A stretch of DNA of 46,237 nt from an uncultured Hyphomicrobiales bacterium (lineage in GTDB: Bacteria > Pseudomonadota > Alphaproteobacteria > Rhizobiales > Beijerinckiaceae): assembly GCA_903884435.1 (NCBI GenBank), contig CAISEY010000066.1, forward strand, positions 1 through 46,237, given 5' to 3'. Both the position numbers and the translations under genes were made by a program. The stretch's first letter is position 1; the number at the start of each line of letters is the position of its first letter. Below are positions 25,737-34,197 of the stretch, piece by piece. The notes beneath the pieces are model-generated. The model worked only from the letters and a program-made list of their open reading frames with translations, was not told the origin of the DNA and did no database searches.

Positions 25737-27188
25737 CTACCGGCCGTTCAGGACGCTTTGCAGAAGCTTGTCGTCGCAGGATTTTTCCCATTTCGCGATG
25801 ACGATCGTGGCGACGGCGTTGCCGATCAGGTTGGTTGGCGTCAGCCCCTGCGACATGAGCCGGTGGATGCCCAGCACGAGCGCGACGCTCGCCACGGGGA
25901 TCGAGCCATGCGTCGACAATGTCGCGGCGAGAACGACAAACGCCGCGCCGGCGATTCCCGCGGCGCCCTTCGCGGTAAGAAGCAGGATCGCCATGAGGCC
26001 GACCTGCTGGGCGATGTCGAGCGGCGTATTGGTGGCTTGCGCCAGAAACACGCTGGTCGTCGCCAGATAAAGGCACGTGCCGTCGAGATTGAACGAATAG
26101 CCGGTCGGAATGACGAGCCCAACGACGCCCCGCTCGCAACCCAGATTTTCCATCTTCGAAATCATGCGCGGCAGAACGGTTTCCGACGACGTCGTGGCGT
26201 AGCAGATCAAAAGCTCTTCCCGGATGTAGCGCAGCAGCTTGAACAGGCTGAAGTCCGCCATGCGGCACACCGGCCCGAGAACCCCGAACACGAAAACGAG
26301 ACAGGTGATGTAGAACCCGATCAACAGCTTGCCGAGCGAGGCGAGCGATCCGAGGCCGAATTTGCCGACCGAAGCCGCCGCGACGCGATCGAGGTCGGAA
26401 TCGGGAAACGCGACCAGCGGGTTCTTGCCGCCGGGTTCGAGCGTGACGTGTTTTACCGACGTTTCCGCCGCCGCCTTCTGAATGGCCATGCCGGACGCCG
26501 CGGAGCCAATGAAGGCGATGCGCTTCACTTTCGGGTGACGCACGAGCGCCTCGCCCGTGTCGCGTCCGCCGGTGACGACGTTGACGACGCCAGGCGGCAA
26601 AATTCTGGCGCACAACCGGGCGAGGATCGAGGCGGAGAGCGGGCTTTGCCCGGAAGGCTTTATCACCATGGTGTTGCCGGTGATGATCGCCGGCGCGATG
26701 CGCGAGGCCGCGAAACCGATCGGATGGTTGAAGGGAATGATGCGCCCGACGACGCCATAGGGGACGCGCAGCGTCATGTGTATGTTTCCGGGCGTCGCCG
26801 GGACGGTCTCGCCCTTGATTTCGTACGCAAGCCCCGCCGCGAAACGCATGCGATCGACGGCGGTCGTCACGTCCGCGCGCATGGGCCCGATCGTGTTGCC
26901 CGTGTCGAGCGCTTCGACGCGCGCGAACTCTTCCGTCTTCGCCAGGATCGCGTCGGCGAGCGCGTTGACGTATTGCGCCCGCCGCTCCATCGAAAGGGCC
27001 GCCCAGGCCGGGAACGCCCTGGCCGCCGCGTCGACAGCCTCGTCCACGTCGCGCTTGCTGCCCGCGGGCGCCTTGCCGAGAAAGGATTCGCCCGCCGGAT
27101 TGGTCGAGGTCAGCCAGCCGCCGTCGCGGCTCTCCACGAGCTTGCCGTCGATCAGCATGCTGCCAACGCTGAAATTGATATCGTCCAC
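25737..27188 (-). pseudogene. in-frame chimera: aldehyde dehydrogenase N-terminus fused to DctA-type carrier C-terminus
   Basis: One open frame of 483 residues from GTG 27188 (GGGAG upstream). Residues 1 to about 273 are an NAD-dependent aldehyde dehydrogenase: 'TSTNPAGESFLGKAPAG', the catalytic-Asn motif 'RIIPFNHPIGFAASRIAPA', 'TGNTMVIKPSGQSPL' and the general-base region 'VTLEPGGKNP'. From V274 (base 26369 downward) the sequence becomes a C4-dicarboxylate carrier of the DctA family: 'VGKFGLGSLASLGKLL', the HP1 motif 'TTSSETVLPRMISKMENLG', 'PTGYSFNLDGT', HP2 'GAAGIAGAAFVVLAATL' and 'NLIGNAVATIVIAKWE'. The dehydrogenase lacks its catalytic cysteine and C-terminal half; the carrier lacks its first five or so helices. 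Neither half should work alone. A deletion or an assembly join explains it. Confidence 0.85.
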
Positions 27189-27276
27189 GTTTTTCTCCCG
27201 GGAAACGTCGCGCCGCGAGCGCGGGGCGGCAAGGGCGCCGACCCTTCGCGGATGGAATTGAGCCTGGTCGCGGCGA

Positions 27277-28521
27277 CTAGTTCGCCCGATCGCGCGCCAG
27301 TTCGTCGAGCGTCCTCAGAAAGCAGCCGAGGCCCGCGCTCCTGAGCGGCGCCCAACGTTTTTCCATGAGTTTGCACTGACGTTTGACGACATTCGCCGCG
27401 TCGTGACTGATGCAATCGACGGGAAACAGGACGATGTCCGCCCGACCGATCATGCCCGGGAGCATGCTCGTCGCTTCCTGCTGGCCGCCGTCGTGATGTT
27501 CGAACGCAATGCCGCGCGCCCCGGCCATGGACGACAATTGCCGCACGCCTCCGGAAAGCCCGCCGACATAAAGAACGCGCAGATCGAGGGGCGGCGAACG
27601 CGACTCGTCGACCGGAGCGTCGATGTGAGATTCCAGCGCGGCGACTTCGCATTCCAGCCGCGCCTCTCGCGAGACCAGGGCGCTCACCCGGGCCTTGAGT
27701 TTCATCACCTCGGCCAGCAGTCGATCACGCTCGGCTTCCACGGTTTGAAGGCGCGACGCGTCCTTCCGGGATTTTTGATCGAGCCGGGCGATGATCTGTT
27801 CGAGGTCTTCCCCGTCGGGCGTCTCCCTGTTCCGGGCCGCGTCCCTGTTCGCCATGATGCGATCGAGCGCCAGCCCCTGAAGGCGCTCCACCTCCGCGGC
27901 GTGCCTGATCGCGGATTGCCGCATGCGTTCTTCCTGCCGCCGGGTCTTTTCGCCCAGGCGCGCGTTCTCCGCCTCGATCTCCGCGAGACGGCGAATGTCC
28001 GCGCGGTTCGCCGCGCCGACAAGATGGGACAGCATGTGAACGTCGCCGAACACGTCCCGCACCAGAGGCTCGGTGGCGAGGGGATGGGTGATGATCGCCC
28101 AGTAGGCGCCGGGGATTTCTCCCCTGGCGCGCGCCTGATCCCAAAGGACCTTCAATTCGGCGACGTCCGCGGCCTTGTCGAAGCGCCTGATCGCCGCGGC
28201 GTGCTGTTCGTCGAGCGCCTTGTGCAGCAACTTCGATCCGATTGTCCGGGCGGAGGCCATGGACACCGCGAGCTTGTGTATCTCGTGATCGGAAAGATCC
28301 TCGTCGCGATGATCGGTGGCCTTGAAGACGAGGCGTCGCAGGGCGGCCGTGCCGAGACAGGTCCCGATAATCGAGCAATGCAGGGTGGTCGACAGGTCTC
28401 CGAGCTTGCGACGACGCTTTTCGACGCGAAAGTTCTCGGGCGGCGTCAACCGCGCCGTCGGAACGACCGCGTAGCTCAGTGGGCGAAATGGCTTTGACAA
28501 TATGCCGAACGGCTGACCCAA
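27277..28521 (-). CDS. DUF2325 domain protein with long coiled coil
   Basis: 414 residues from TTG 28521, which has AGGGAGG in front; an upstream in-frame TTG at 28551 lacks this and would include the palindrome at 28544-28559. The N-terminal third is basic then helical. The middle (about 190-330) is a heptad-rich coiled coil, for example 'LAEIEAENARLGEKTRRQEE' and 'LQTVEAERDRLLAEVMKLKA'. The C-terminus 'LRVLYVGGLSGGVRQLSSM' to 'CFLRTLDEL' is the DUF2325 domain, with a Rossmann-like 'VGG' and 'ADIVLFPVDCISHDA'. Function is unknown. It follows modC on the same strand, linking it to molybdate uptake. Confidence 0.82.
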   Translation of the reverse strand: MGQPFGILSKPFRPLSYAVVPTARLTPPENFRVEKRRRKLGDLSTTLHCSIIGTCLGTAALRRLVFKATDHRDEDLSDHEIHKLAVSMASARTIGSKLLHKALDEQHAAAIRRFDKAADVAELKVLWDQARARGEIPGAYWAIITHPLATEPLVRDVFGDVHMLSHLVGAANRADIRRLAEIEAENARLGEKTRRQEERMRQSAIRHAAEVERLQGLALDRIMANRDAARNRETPDGEDLEQIIARLDQKSRKDASRLQTVEAERDRLLAEVMKLKARVSALVSREARLECEVAALESHIDAPVDESRSPPLDLRVLYVGGLSGGVRQLSSMAGARGIAFEHHDGGQQEATSMLPGMIGRADIVLFPVDCISHDAANVVKRQCKLMEKRWAPLRSAGLGCFLRTLDELARDRAN

Positions 28522-28714
28522 GACGGCCTCCCTCGCTATGATTATATCCAATCAGATATTTTAAAATGCGTCAACGCCACGGATGGCGGTGTGTCCGCGA
28601 AAGCCTGGAAGGCTGAAAAAGTTCCAAAATAGACAATTAACTGCTCACGCGCTGGACCCGTCACGCCCACCGTCGATCATCGATGATATTTATTTGGATA
28701 TATATAAATCCGGA
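28522..28714. other. AT-rich modC-DUF2325 intergenic region
   Basis: 193 bases between modC and the DUF2325 gene, with a run from 28681 to 28710 of nearly pure A/T. It separates the two genes enough to hold an own promoter. Besides the inverted repeat at 28544-28559, nothing definite was found. Confidence 0.5.
28544..28559 (-). promoter_or_regulatory. Mo-box-like inverted repeat before DUF2325 gene
   Basis: ATATC (28544-28548) and GATAT (28555-28559) are perfect inverted halves with a 6-base spacer, 22 bases upstream of the DUF2325 start. AT-rich half-sites with 6-7 base spacing are the general look of ModE boxes, and a clearer one lies in front of modE. Control by ModE is an inference. Confidence 0.35.
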
Positions 28715-29797
28715 TTACCGATGCGCGAGGGAGACGCCCTTGACCTGCGCCCACACGGCCATTCCGGTGACGAGGCCCAGTCGGTCCCATGAACGGCGCG
28801 TGACCCGGGCGAGAAGTCTGGCGCCGCCGTCGGCGAGGGCGAGCACGACCAGAATCTCGCTGGGGCCCAGAGCTTCGCGCCCGACGATGGTCGCGGGCAG
28901 CACGTTCAGAATGCTGCTCGAAGCGGGCGGATCGAGAACAAGGCTGACATCGCTCGCGGCCACCCGAACGCGGCGGACATGACCGGTCTCGACAAATGGC
29001 GAGGGAACGAGGAGGCGCGCTCCAGCGATTGAAAGCGACAGCAGACCGTATTGCGCGTCGTGGCCTTCGACGCGCGCCTCGAAACTCATGGCTGCGTCGC
29101 GGTTGCGCGCCAGCGGCAACGCGGGATCGCCCTGCAACCTTGCGAGCGGGCCCGACGCGATCACCCGGCCCGCTTCCATCAGGACGAGGGAGTCCGCCAG
29201 GCGTTCGATCTCGCTCATGTCGTGACTGACATAAATAACCGGCAAGGCCAGGCGTTCGTGCAACTTTTCCAGAAAGGGAAGTATCTCGTCTTTCGTCAGG
29301 CGATCCAGGGCGGAGAGCGGCTCGTCCATCAACAACAGTTTCGGGTCCGACAGCAGCGCGCGGCCGATCGCCACGCGCTGGCGTTCGCCCCCCGAGAGAT
29401 TTCGCGGCGACCTGTCCAGCAGCGTCGCGATGCCGAGGAGTTCGACCGCTTCGTCGAAGGCGACGGCGCCGTGCGAAAGCTTGTGCCGGGGCGCGCCGTA
29501 AAGCAGATTGCGTCGCACGGACAGGTGCGGGAACAGGCTGGCTTCCTGAAACACGTAGCCAATCGGTCTGCGCCAGGTCGGCAGGCACATCGAGGCGTCC
29601 TGCCAGACCTCGTCGCGCACGCGACACGAGCCACGCAACCTCGTGAGACCGGCGATGCATCGCAAGACGGCGGTCTTCCCGCATCCGGAGGGTCCAGACA
29701 GAGCGGTAACTCCTGTTTCAGGCGCGACAAAAGTCGCGTCGAGCCTGAACGAGCCCAACGCGCCCTGAAAAGAAACATGGATGCCCGCGCCGTTCAT
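28715..29797 (-). CDS. modC: molybdate ABC transporter ATPase ModC
   Basis: 360 residues from ATG 29797, which overlaps the modB stop by 4 bases. Walker A GPSGCGKT (35-42), '[12 protein letters not shown]' Q-loop, signature LSGGERQ (134-140) and '[12 protein letters not shown]' Walker B are intact. A C-terminal Mop/TOBE domain ('[15 protein letters not shown]', '[17 protein letters not shown]') is typical of ModC and binds molybdate or senses it. Energises molybdate import at the inner membrane. Confidence 0.95.
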   Translation of the reverse strand: MNGAGIHVSFQGALGSFRLDATFVAPETGVTALSGPSGCGKTAVLRCIAGLTRLRGSCRVRDEVWQDASMCLPTWRRPIGYVFQEASLFPHLSVRRNLLYGAPRHKLSHGAVAFDEAVELLGIATLLDRSPRNLSGGERQRVAIGRALLSDPKLLLMDEPLSALDRLTKDEILPFLEKLHERLALPVIYVSHDMSEIERLADSLVLMEAGRVIASGPLARLQGDPALPLARNRDAAMSFEARVEGHDAQYGLLSLSIAGARLLVPSPFVETGHVRRVRVAASDVSLVLDPPASSSILNVLPATIVGREALGPSEILVVLALADGGARLLARVTRRSWDRLGLVTGMAVWAQVKGVSLAHR

Positions 29798-30480
29798 GCC
29801 CTGGCTTTCGCGAAGCGGCGCTCAATCAGCATCATCGAGAGGATGACCACGAAGGCGAAGGCGACCATCCCGGCGGCGAGGATACTGGCTTCCCGCCATT
29901 GGGAGGTTTCGACGTAGTCGAACATTGCGATCGAGAGAACCCTGGTCGAGCCTGGAATATTGCCGCCGATCATCAGGACGACGCCGAACTCCCCGACCGT
30001 GTGCGCGAAGCCGAGAACGGCGCCGGTGAGAAATCCCGGCGTCGCGAGGGGCGCGGCGACGGTCCAGAAAGCTTTCGAGGGCGAGGCGCGCAACGTGGCG
30101 GCGACCTCGAGGGGTCGTTCGCCCATGGCCTCGAAGGCGTTGCGGATGGGCTGCACGACGAAAGGCATCGAATAAAGGATGGAGCCGAGCACCAGTCCCT
30201 CGAACGTAAAGGCGAGCGTGCGGCCTCCCCACAGCGAGGCGACCCGACCGCCGGGGCCCTGGGGTCCCAGCGCGAGCAGCAGATAAAAGCCCAGCACCGT
30301 TGGCGGAAGAACCAGCGGCATCGCGACAATTGTCGCGACAGCCTCCTTCCACCAGGCCTTCGACCTCGAGAGCCACCAGGCGATGGGCGTGCCGATCACC
30401 AGCAGGCAAAGCGTGGTCACCGCCGCGAGCTTGATCGTCAGAAAGACAGGTTGCCAGATGTCGGCGGAAAGGGCTGTCAC
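29794..30480 (-). CDS. modB: molybdate ABC transporter permease ModB
   Basis: 228 residues from ATG 30480, beginning '[20 protein letters not shown]' with five or so membrane helices and the motif '[20 protein letters not shown]' used by ModB/CysT permeases. The coupling loop '[20 protein letters not shown]' contacts ModC. It lies 6 bases after modA and overlaps modC. Length is normal for the family. Confidence 0.95.
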   Translation of the reverse strand: MTALSADIWQPVFLTIKLAAVTTLCLLVIGTPIAWWLSRSKAWWKEAVATIVAMPLVLPPTVLGFYLLLALGPQGPGGRVASLWGGRTLAFTFEGLVLGSILYSMPFVVQPIRNAFEAMGERPLEVAATLRASPSKAFWTVAAPLATPGFLTGAVLGFAHTVGEFGVVLMIGGNIPGSTRVLSIAMFDYVETSQWREASILAAGMVAFAFVVILSMMLIERRFAKARA

Positions 30481-30486
30481 GGGAAG

Positions 30487-31242
30487 CTAGCGACCCACTT
30501 CGTAGCCATATTTTTCAATCGCCGCGCGCGCCTCGGGTCCCCTCAGAAACGCGATGAAGCCGGTCGCCGCCTCGTTGCCGGCGCCCTTCCTGAGCAGAAC
30601 CGCGTCCTGCAAGATCGGAGCGTAGAGCTTCTGGTCCACGAGCCAGCGCGATCCCCCCGTGTTGCCCGCGACCTGAGACAGGGCGATGAAGCCAAGTTCG
30701 GCGTTTCCGGAATCGATGAACTGGAAGGCCTGCGCGATGCTGTTGCCTTCGACGATCTTGCTCTTCAGCGTGTCGTACACACCGAGCGCTTTCATCGTTT
30801 CGATCGCGGCGGCGCCATAGGGCGCGGCAGCCGGATTGGCGATGGAAATTTTAGAGAAGGCGGCGCCTTTCAACGTCTCCACGCCCTTCACGTAATTGGC
30901 CGACTTGCTCCAGAGGAGGAGCTTGCCAATCGCGTAGGTGAAGCGACTGTCTCCCATGGCGAGACCATCGGTCACGAGTTTCGCGGGCCGTTCGTCGTCG
31001 GCGGACAGAAAAATCTGGAACGGCGCGTCTTGCGTGATCTGGGTGTAAAATTGTCCCGACGAACCAAAGCTCAGGATCGCCTCGTGCCCGGTCTTCTGTT
31101 TGAAGGCGGCGGCGATTTCCTTCGCGGCGTCCGTGAAGTTGGCGGCGACCGCGACGTTCGTTTGAGCCGCGCCAGCTTCTCCGCCCGCGAGCAAAGCCGC
31201 GATCAGGACGAGCGCCGGTCGTGTCATTCCAGGATAGCGCAT
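30487..31242 (-). CDS. modA: molybdate-binding periplasmic protein ModA
   Basis: 251 residues from ATG 31242, chosen over an upstream TTG because GGAG sits 6 bases ahead. A signal peptide (ALVLIAALLAGGEAGA) is followed by 'TNVAVAANFTDAAKEIAAAF' and 'ILSFGSSGQFYTQI', where the serine-rich loop contacts the oxyanion, then 'PFQIFLSADDERPAKLV'. It is full length. It begins 13 bases after modE ends, so regulator and transporter form one unit. Confidence 0.95.
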   Translation of the reverse strand: MRYPGMTRPALVLIAALLAGGEAGAAQTNVAVAANFTDAAKEIAAAFKQKTGHEAILSFGSSGQFYTQITQDAPFQIFLSADDERPAKLVTDGLAMGDSRFTYAIGKLLLWSKSANYVKGVETLKGAAFSKISIANPAAAPYGAAAIETMKALGVYDTLKSKIVEGNSIAQAFQFIDSGNAELGFIALSQVAGNTGGSRWLVDQKLYAPILQDAVLLRKGAGNEAATGFIAFLRGPEARAAIEKYGYEVGR

Positions 31243-31255
31243 TTCGAACTCCGGT

Positions 31256-32008
31256 TTAATCAATGGCGATGATGACGTGGGCCGCGTCGAATATCGCGTA
31301 AGCGGACTTTCCCGGCGCGATGCCCAGAGACTTCAATCCGCCAGCCGTGAGGCTCGCGGCAATGGTTTTGCCATCGCCGATATCGAGCACGACCTCCGCG
31401 TTGACCGCGGTGGATTCGCAGCGCGCGACCGTCCCCTGGATGCAATTGCGCGCGGACGACCGGGGCGGCGCGTCGCCGGACGCGATGATGACGAAAGGGG
31501 CCTTGATCAGCAAAATAACGGCGCGCCCGACGCACAGACCCAGTTCGCGAACGCTGGGCGCCGTGACGCGCGCGTAAATCGAGGCGTGATCCGACACCGA
31601 AACCTCGACCTCGGCGCTCAGCGCGTCCTGTTCGATCGCGGCGACATGGCCGCGCAAGGCGTTGCGAGCGCTGGTTTTCATGAAATATCCCGTGACGAGA
31701 TCGCGGGGCGAAACGCCGGTTCCCCGCAGGTCCGGCTCGAGCGAGCGCAGGACGCGCGCCATCTCGCCCTCGAGGCGCCCGAACGCCTCGATCACCTGAA
31801 GGCCGGCGGGCGTGAGTTGCGACCCGCCGCCGCTCTTCCCTCCCGAGCGCGTTTGCAGCAGCGGGCGGCCGAACAGGTTTTGCATCGCGTCGAGCGCGTC
31901 CCACGCGGCCTTGTAGGTCAATCCGACCGTCCTGGCCGCGGCGGTTATGCTGCCTTCCCGCGACACCGCCTGAAGCAGGCGAATCCTGTTGCGCCCGACC
32001 GACGCCAC
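31256..32008 (-). CDS. modE: molybdenum-responsive regulator ModE
   Basis: 250 residues from GTG 32008, preferred because AGGAG (plus-strand CTCCT at 32016-32020) precedes it; a longer TTG frame at 32062 has no ribosome site and reaches the operator. The N-terminal winged helix is 'IRLLQAVSREGSITAAAR' with 'TYKAAWDALDAMQ'. Two molybdate-binding Mop repeats follow ('TSARNALRGHVAAIEQDA' and 'SARNCIQGTVARCESTAVN'). ModE binds molybdate and represses modABC or activates Mo-enzyme genes. It heads the mod operon and lies back-to-back with mop. Confidence 0.93.
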   Translation of the reverse strand: MASVGRNRIRLLQAVSREGSITAAARTVGLTYKAAWDALDAMQNLFGRPLLQTRSGGKSGGGSQLTPAGLQVIEAFGRLEGEMARVLRSLEPDLRGTGVSPRDLVTGYFMKTSARNALRGHVAAIEQDALSAEVEVSVSDHASIYARVTAPSVRELGLCVGRAVILLIKAPFVIIASGDAPPRSSARNCIQGTVARCESTAVNAEVVLDIGDGKTIAASLTAGGLKSLGIAPGKSAYAIFDAAHVIIAID

Positions 32009-32063
32009 GGTTTCGCTCCTGAGTGAAATTGTCGCTTCGATGACCAAAGTCGGGCTCGCCAAT

Positions 32064-32090
32064 CGACATATAGATGGACTATATTACCCG
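32064..32090. promoter_or_regulatory. Mo-box (ModE operator) in modE-mop divergent promoter
   Basis: ATATAG at 32068-32073 and CTATAT at 32079-32084 are perfect inverted repeats with a 5-base spacer, flanked by CG at 32064-32065 and at 32089-32090. This matches the general ModE operator layout of TATAT-like halves about 6-7 bases apart. It sits between the divergently read modE and mop starts. Confidence 0.6.
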
Positions 32091-32132
32091 GGTCGCCGCC
32101 ATGGCGAAAGCCCCTGTGACGGGAATCCGGAC

Positions 32133-32341
32133 ATGAAAATCAGCGCGCGCAATCAACTCAAGGGAACGGTGCTCGACGTTGTGAAAGGCGCCTCGACCTC
32201 GCATGTGCGGATTGATACCGGCGGCGCGGCGGTCCAGCCTCCATCACCAGCGAATCGGTTGACGACCTGAAGATCGCGAAGGGTCTGAAGGTGACGGCGG
32301 TCGTGAAATCGTCGGACGTCATGGTCGCGATCGAGGACTGA
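32133..32341 (+). pseudogene. mop: mop molbindin gene with a one-base frameshift
   Basis: ATG 32133 opens with 'MKISARNQLKGTVLDVV', the exact start of molbindins, and continues 'KGASTSHVRIDTGG'. Near 32237 the frame breaks; the other frame then carries the rest, 'ASITSESVDDLKIAKG' and 'VVKSSDVMVAIED', ending at TGA 32339-32341. Restoring one base (likely a G in a CAG-CC run) gives 69 codons, the normal molbindin length. Mop proteins store or buffer molybdate in the cytoplasm. The break may be real or a sequencing error. Confidence 0.85.
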
Positions 32342-32374
32342 GCCGCCGTCCGGCCTTCCCGCGCGGAGAGCGTC

Positions 32375-33413
32375 ATGACTTGCAGCCTTCGAGCCGCCTT
32401 CGTTTCGACGGCGGTGGTTCTGGCCCTCTCGACGGCGGCGGCTGACGCGCGTCAGGTCGTCGATTCCGCCGGACGCAAGGTCGAGATTCCCCGGGCCATC
32501 ACGCGCGTTCACCGCCGGCCCGCCGGCGTCGACGCTGCTTTACACGCTCGCGCCGGAGAAAATGACGGGCTGGATCAGCGCGCCGCGCGACAGGGAGAAA
32601 CGCTTCCCGCCGCCGTCGGTTCGCTCCCTGCCGGAACTCGGCCGTCTGACCGGACGCGGCGACACATTGAACCTCGAGAGGCTGCTCGAGACAAAGCCGG
32701 ATGTCGTCATCGACTTTGGTTCGATCAACGACACCTACCGCTCGCTCGCCGACCGCGTTCAGGCGCAGACGGGAATTCCGTACCTGCTGATTGACGGCCG
32801 CTTCGATAGCACGGCCACGGCGTACCGCCTGCTCGCGGACATTCTCGGCGTGAAGGAGCGGGGCGAAGCCCTGGCGCGCGAGGCCGAGGCGCATTTCGCC
32901 CGCGTCGATCGCGTCGTGGCCGCGACGCCTTCGGCCCGACGCCCGCGCGTGTACCTCGCGCGCGGGCCGGACGGTCTCGAATCCGGCTCGCGCGGATCGA
33001 TCAACACCGAGATCATCGAACGTGTCGGCGCCGTCAACGTGGTCGAGGTCCTTCGCGAGCGTGGAGGCATTGTGAGGGTCTCGCCGGAACAGGTGATCGC
33101 CTGGGCGCCGGACACGATCATGACGCTGGACAAGGCCTTCGCGCGCGCCGCGCCCTCGCGAGCGGAATGGAAGCTCATGTCCGCGGTCGCGTCAGGCAGA
33201 GTTTTCGTGTCCCCCTCCCTGCCATGGGGCTTCATAGACGCGCCGCCATCGGTCAATCGCCTGTCGCGTATGACCTGGCTGCTTCACAAGCTCTATCCGG
33301 CGGCGACGGGCGGCGATCTCGGCGAGGAGACCCGGGCCTTTTACAGGATGTTCTATCAAGTCGAATTGTCGGACGCCGACCTGACCGACATCCTTGACGC
33401 GCCGAACGACTGA
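32375..33413 (+). pseudogene. frameshifted class III metal/chelate ABC binding protein (BtuF/MolA-like)
   Basis: The ATG at 32375 begins a signal peptide (FVSTAVVLALSTAAADA) and the segment 'RQVVDSAGRKVEIPRAITRV' typical of FepB/BtuF-type proteins. At about 32507-32513 the frame breaks; the next frame resumes with 'TAGPPASTLLYTLAPEKMTG' and runs to TGA 33411-33413 through 'LETKPDVVIDFGSINDTYRS' and 'FIDAPPSVNRL'. Length is 1039 bases, one more than 346 codons, so a single indel is enough. Position beside mop and mod suggests molybdate/tungstate (MolA) or siderophore uptake; that is inferred. The downstream permease is also broken. Confidence 0.8.
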
Positions 33414-33521
33414 ATGCGCGACGCGCGAACAATTACAGTGACGACGGGCCTGGCCATGCTGCTCGTGGCCTGCGCGATTGTCGCGGCGGGCGTGGGGCCC
33501 TATCGCATCGCGCCGCTCACG
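33414..33521 (+). pseudogene. truncated FecCD/BtuC-type permease, first ~35 codons only
   Basis: ATG 33414 directly follows the previous stop (TGAATG), the usual operon spacing. The start 'MRDARTITVTTGLAMLLVAC' is the first membrane helix and 'VGPYRIAP' is the conserved loop after it in FecCD permeases. After about 33521 the frame reads into the IS-like segment and ends without matching the family. The permease body (about 300 residues) and the ATPase are missing, so the importer cannot work. Confidence 0.65.
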
Positions 33522-33640
33522 CCGCGTTCGCGAACCAGACGAACCGCCTCGATCTTGAACTCTCTACTGAACCTGCGCCTTTGCATTGCAAACCTCCGGC
33601 TTCATGAAACACCTTATCTTGGTGTCCACGAGACCGGCAG
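33515..33640 (-). mobile_element. IS3-type insertion sequence remnant (start of orfA)
   Basis: Reading leftwards from ATG 33586, the frame begins MQRRRFSREFKIEAV and continues RLVRERGVS, the N-terminus of IS3-group OrfA transposases, then is lost at about 33515 where it meets the truncated permease. The 50 bases upstream on the minus strand ('GTGGACACCAAGATAAGG' region) look like an IS left end. The remainder of the element is absent. The right boundary at about 33640 is an estimate. Confidence 0.6.
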
Positions 33641-33963
33641 CAGGCCAATGCAGATGGTTCTGCCTGGGCTGTGAATCAAAAAAGGCCGCGACTGAATCGG
33701 AGCGGCGAGTAGGCCACAGCCGTCCGGCAACTATCGAGCGCTCGCGCTGGCAAGTCGTCAAAGCATCAATGTCCGTTTCCCCCGAATCAATTTTGAAAAG
33801 AGGAGGTGGCACCGTTGCAATGAGGGTGTACCAACATCGCGTTGACGCTGGCGATGAGCGGCGTTGCGGCCTGTACACAACGCTGTTATCATTGCTGTGC
33901 ACGAAACATCTGGGGCGTGTGCAGATTCAATGACTTAGCTGGTTTATTCCCAGCTGAAAAAGC
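33641..33963. other. unassigned lower-GC stretch before tRNA-Gln
   Basis: About 320 bases between the IS remnant and the tRNA. Frames here are short and have no family resemblance or consistent codon bias. Composition is closer to average GC than the neighbourhood, as expected of inserted or decaying DNA. Near 33938-33966 it contains overlapping inverted repeats. Confidence 0.5.
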
Positions 33964-33966
33964 TGG
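33950..33966 (-). terminator. hairpin abutting the tRNA-Gln 3' end
   Basis: CCAGCT (33950-33955) pairs with AGCTGG (33961-33966) around a GAAAA loop, and overlaps the tRNA CCA end. A second AGCTGG at 33938-33943 can pair with the same CCAGCT, giving an alternative stem. On the minus strand it would form the tRNA trailer; no long U-run follows. Confidence 0.35.
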
Positions 33967-34038
33967 CTGGGGCGGGAGGAATCGAACCTCCGAATGGCGG
34001 AATCAAAATCCGCTGCCTTACCGCTTGGCGACGCCCCA
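33964..34038 (-). tRNA. tRNA-Gln (anticodon UUG)
   Basis: On the minus strand, 75 bases fold as a complete cloverleaf: acceptor TGGGGCG/CGCCCCA, D arm GCC..GGC, anticodon arm GCGGA-TTTTGAT-TCCGC, T arm GGAGG-TTCGATT-CCTCC and genome-encoded CCA. The anticodon TTG (plus-strand 34004-34006) reads CAA, so the tRNA carries glutamine. It borders a decayed IS-bearing region, a common integration spot. Confidence 0.95.
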
Positions 34039-34197
34039 TCAAGGCGGGCGGACCATAATGCGGCGGGTGCGGCGCCGCAAGAGACCCCGGTCTCCTGTTA
34101 TCCCGGTTCTCCATTTTCCGGCGCCCGGATCGATGTCCGGCGGCTTTCCTTCCGGGCGCCGGCCCTGCTATCCTCGCGCATATCTCGGGAGGAACGC

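Noticed and set aside
25665-27344. 559-residue plus-strand frame opposite the ALDH-DctA chimera
   Set aside because: No family similarity and the composition typical of antisense frames.
28696-28711. GGAT/ATCC short palindrome after modC
   Set aside because: Only four base pairs and located in very AT-rich DNA, so easily random.
33586-33933. 115-codon frame between the IS remnant and tRNA
   Set aside because: No motif, weak codon bias, and it starts within the IS left end; probably decaying DNA.
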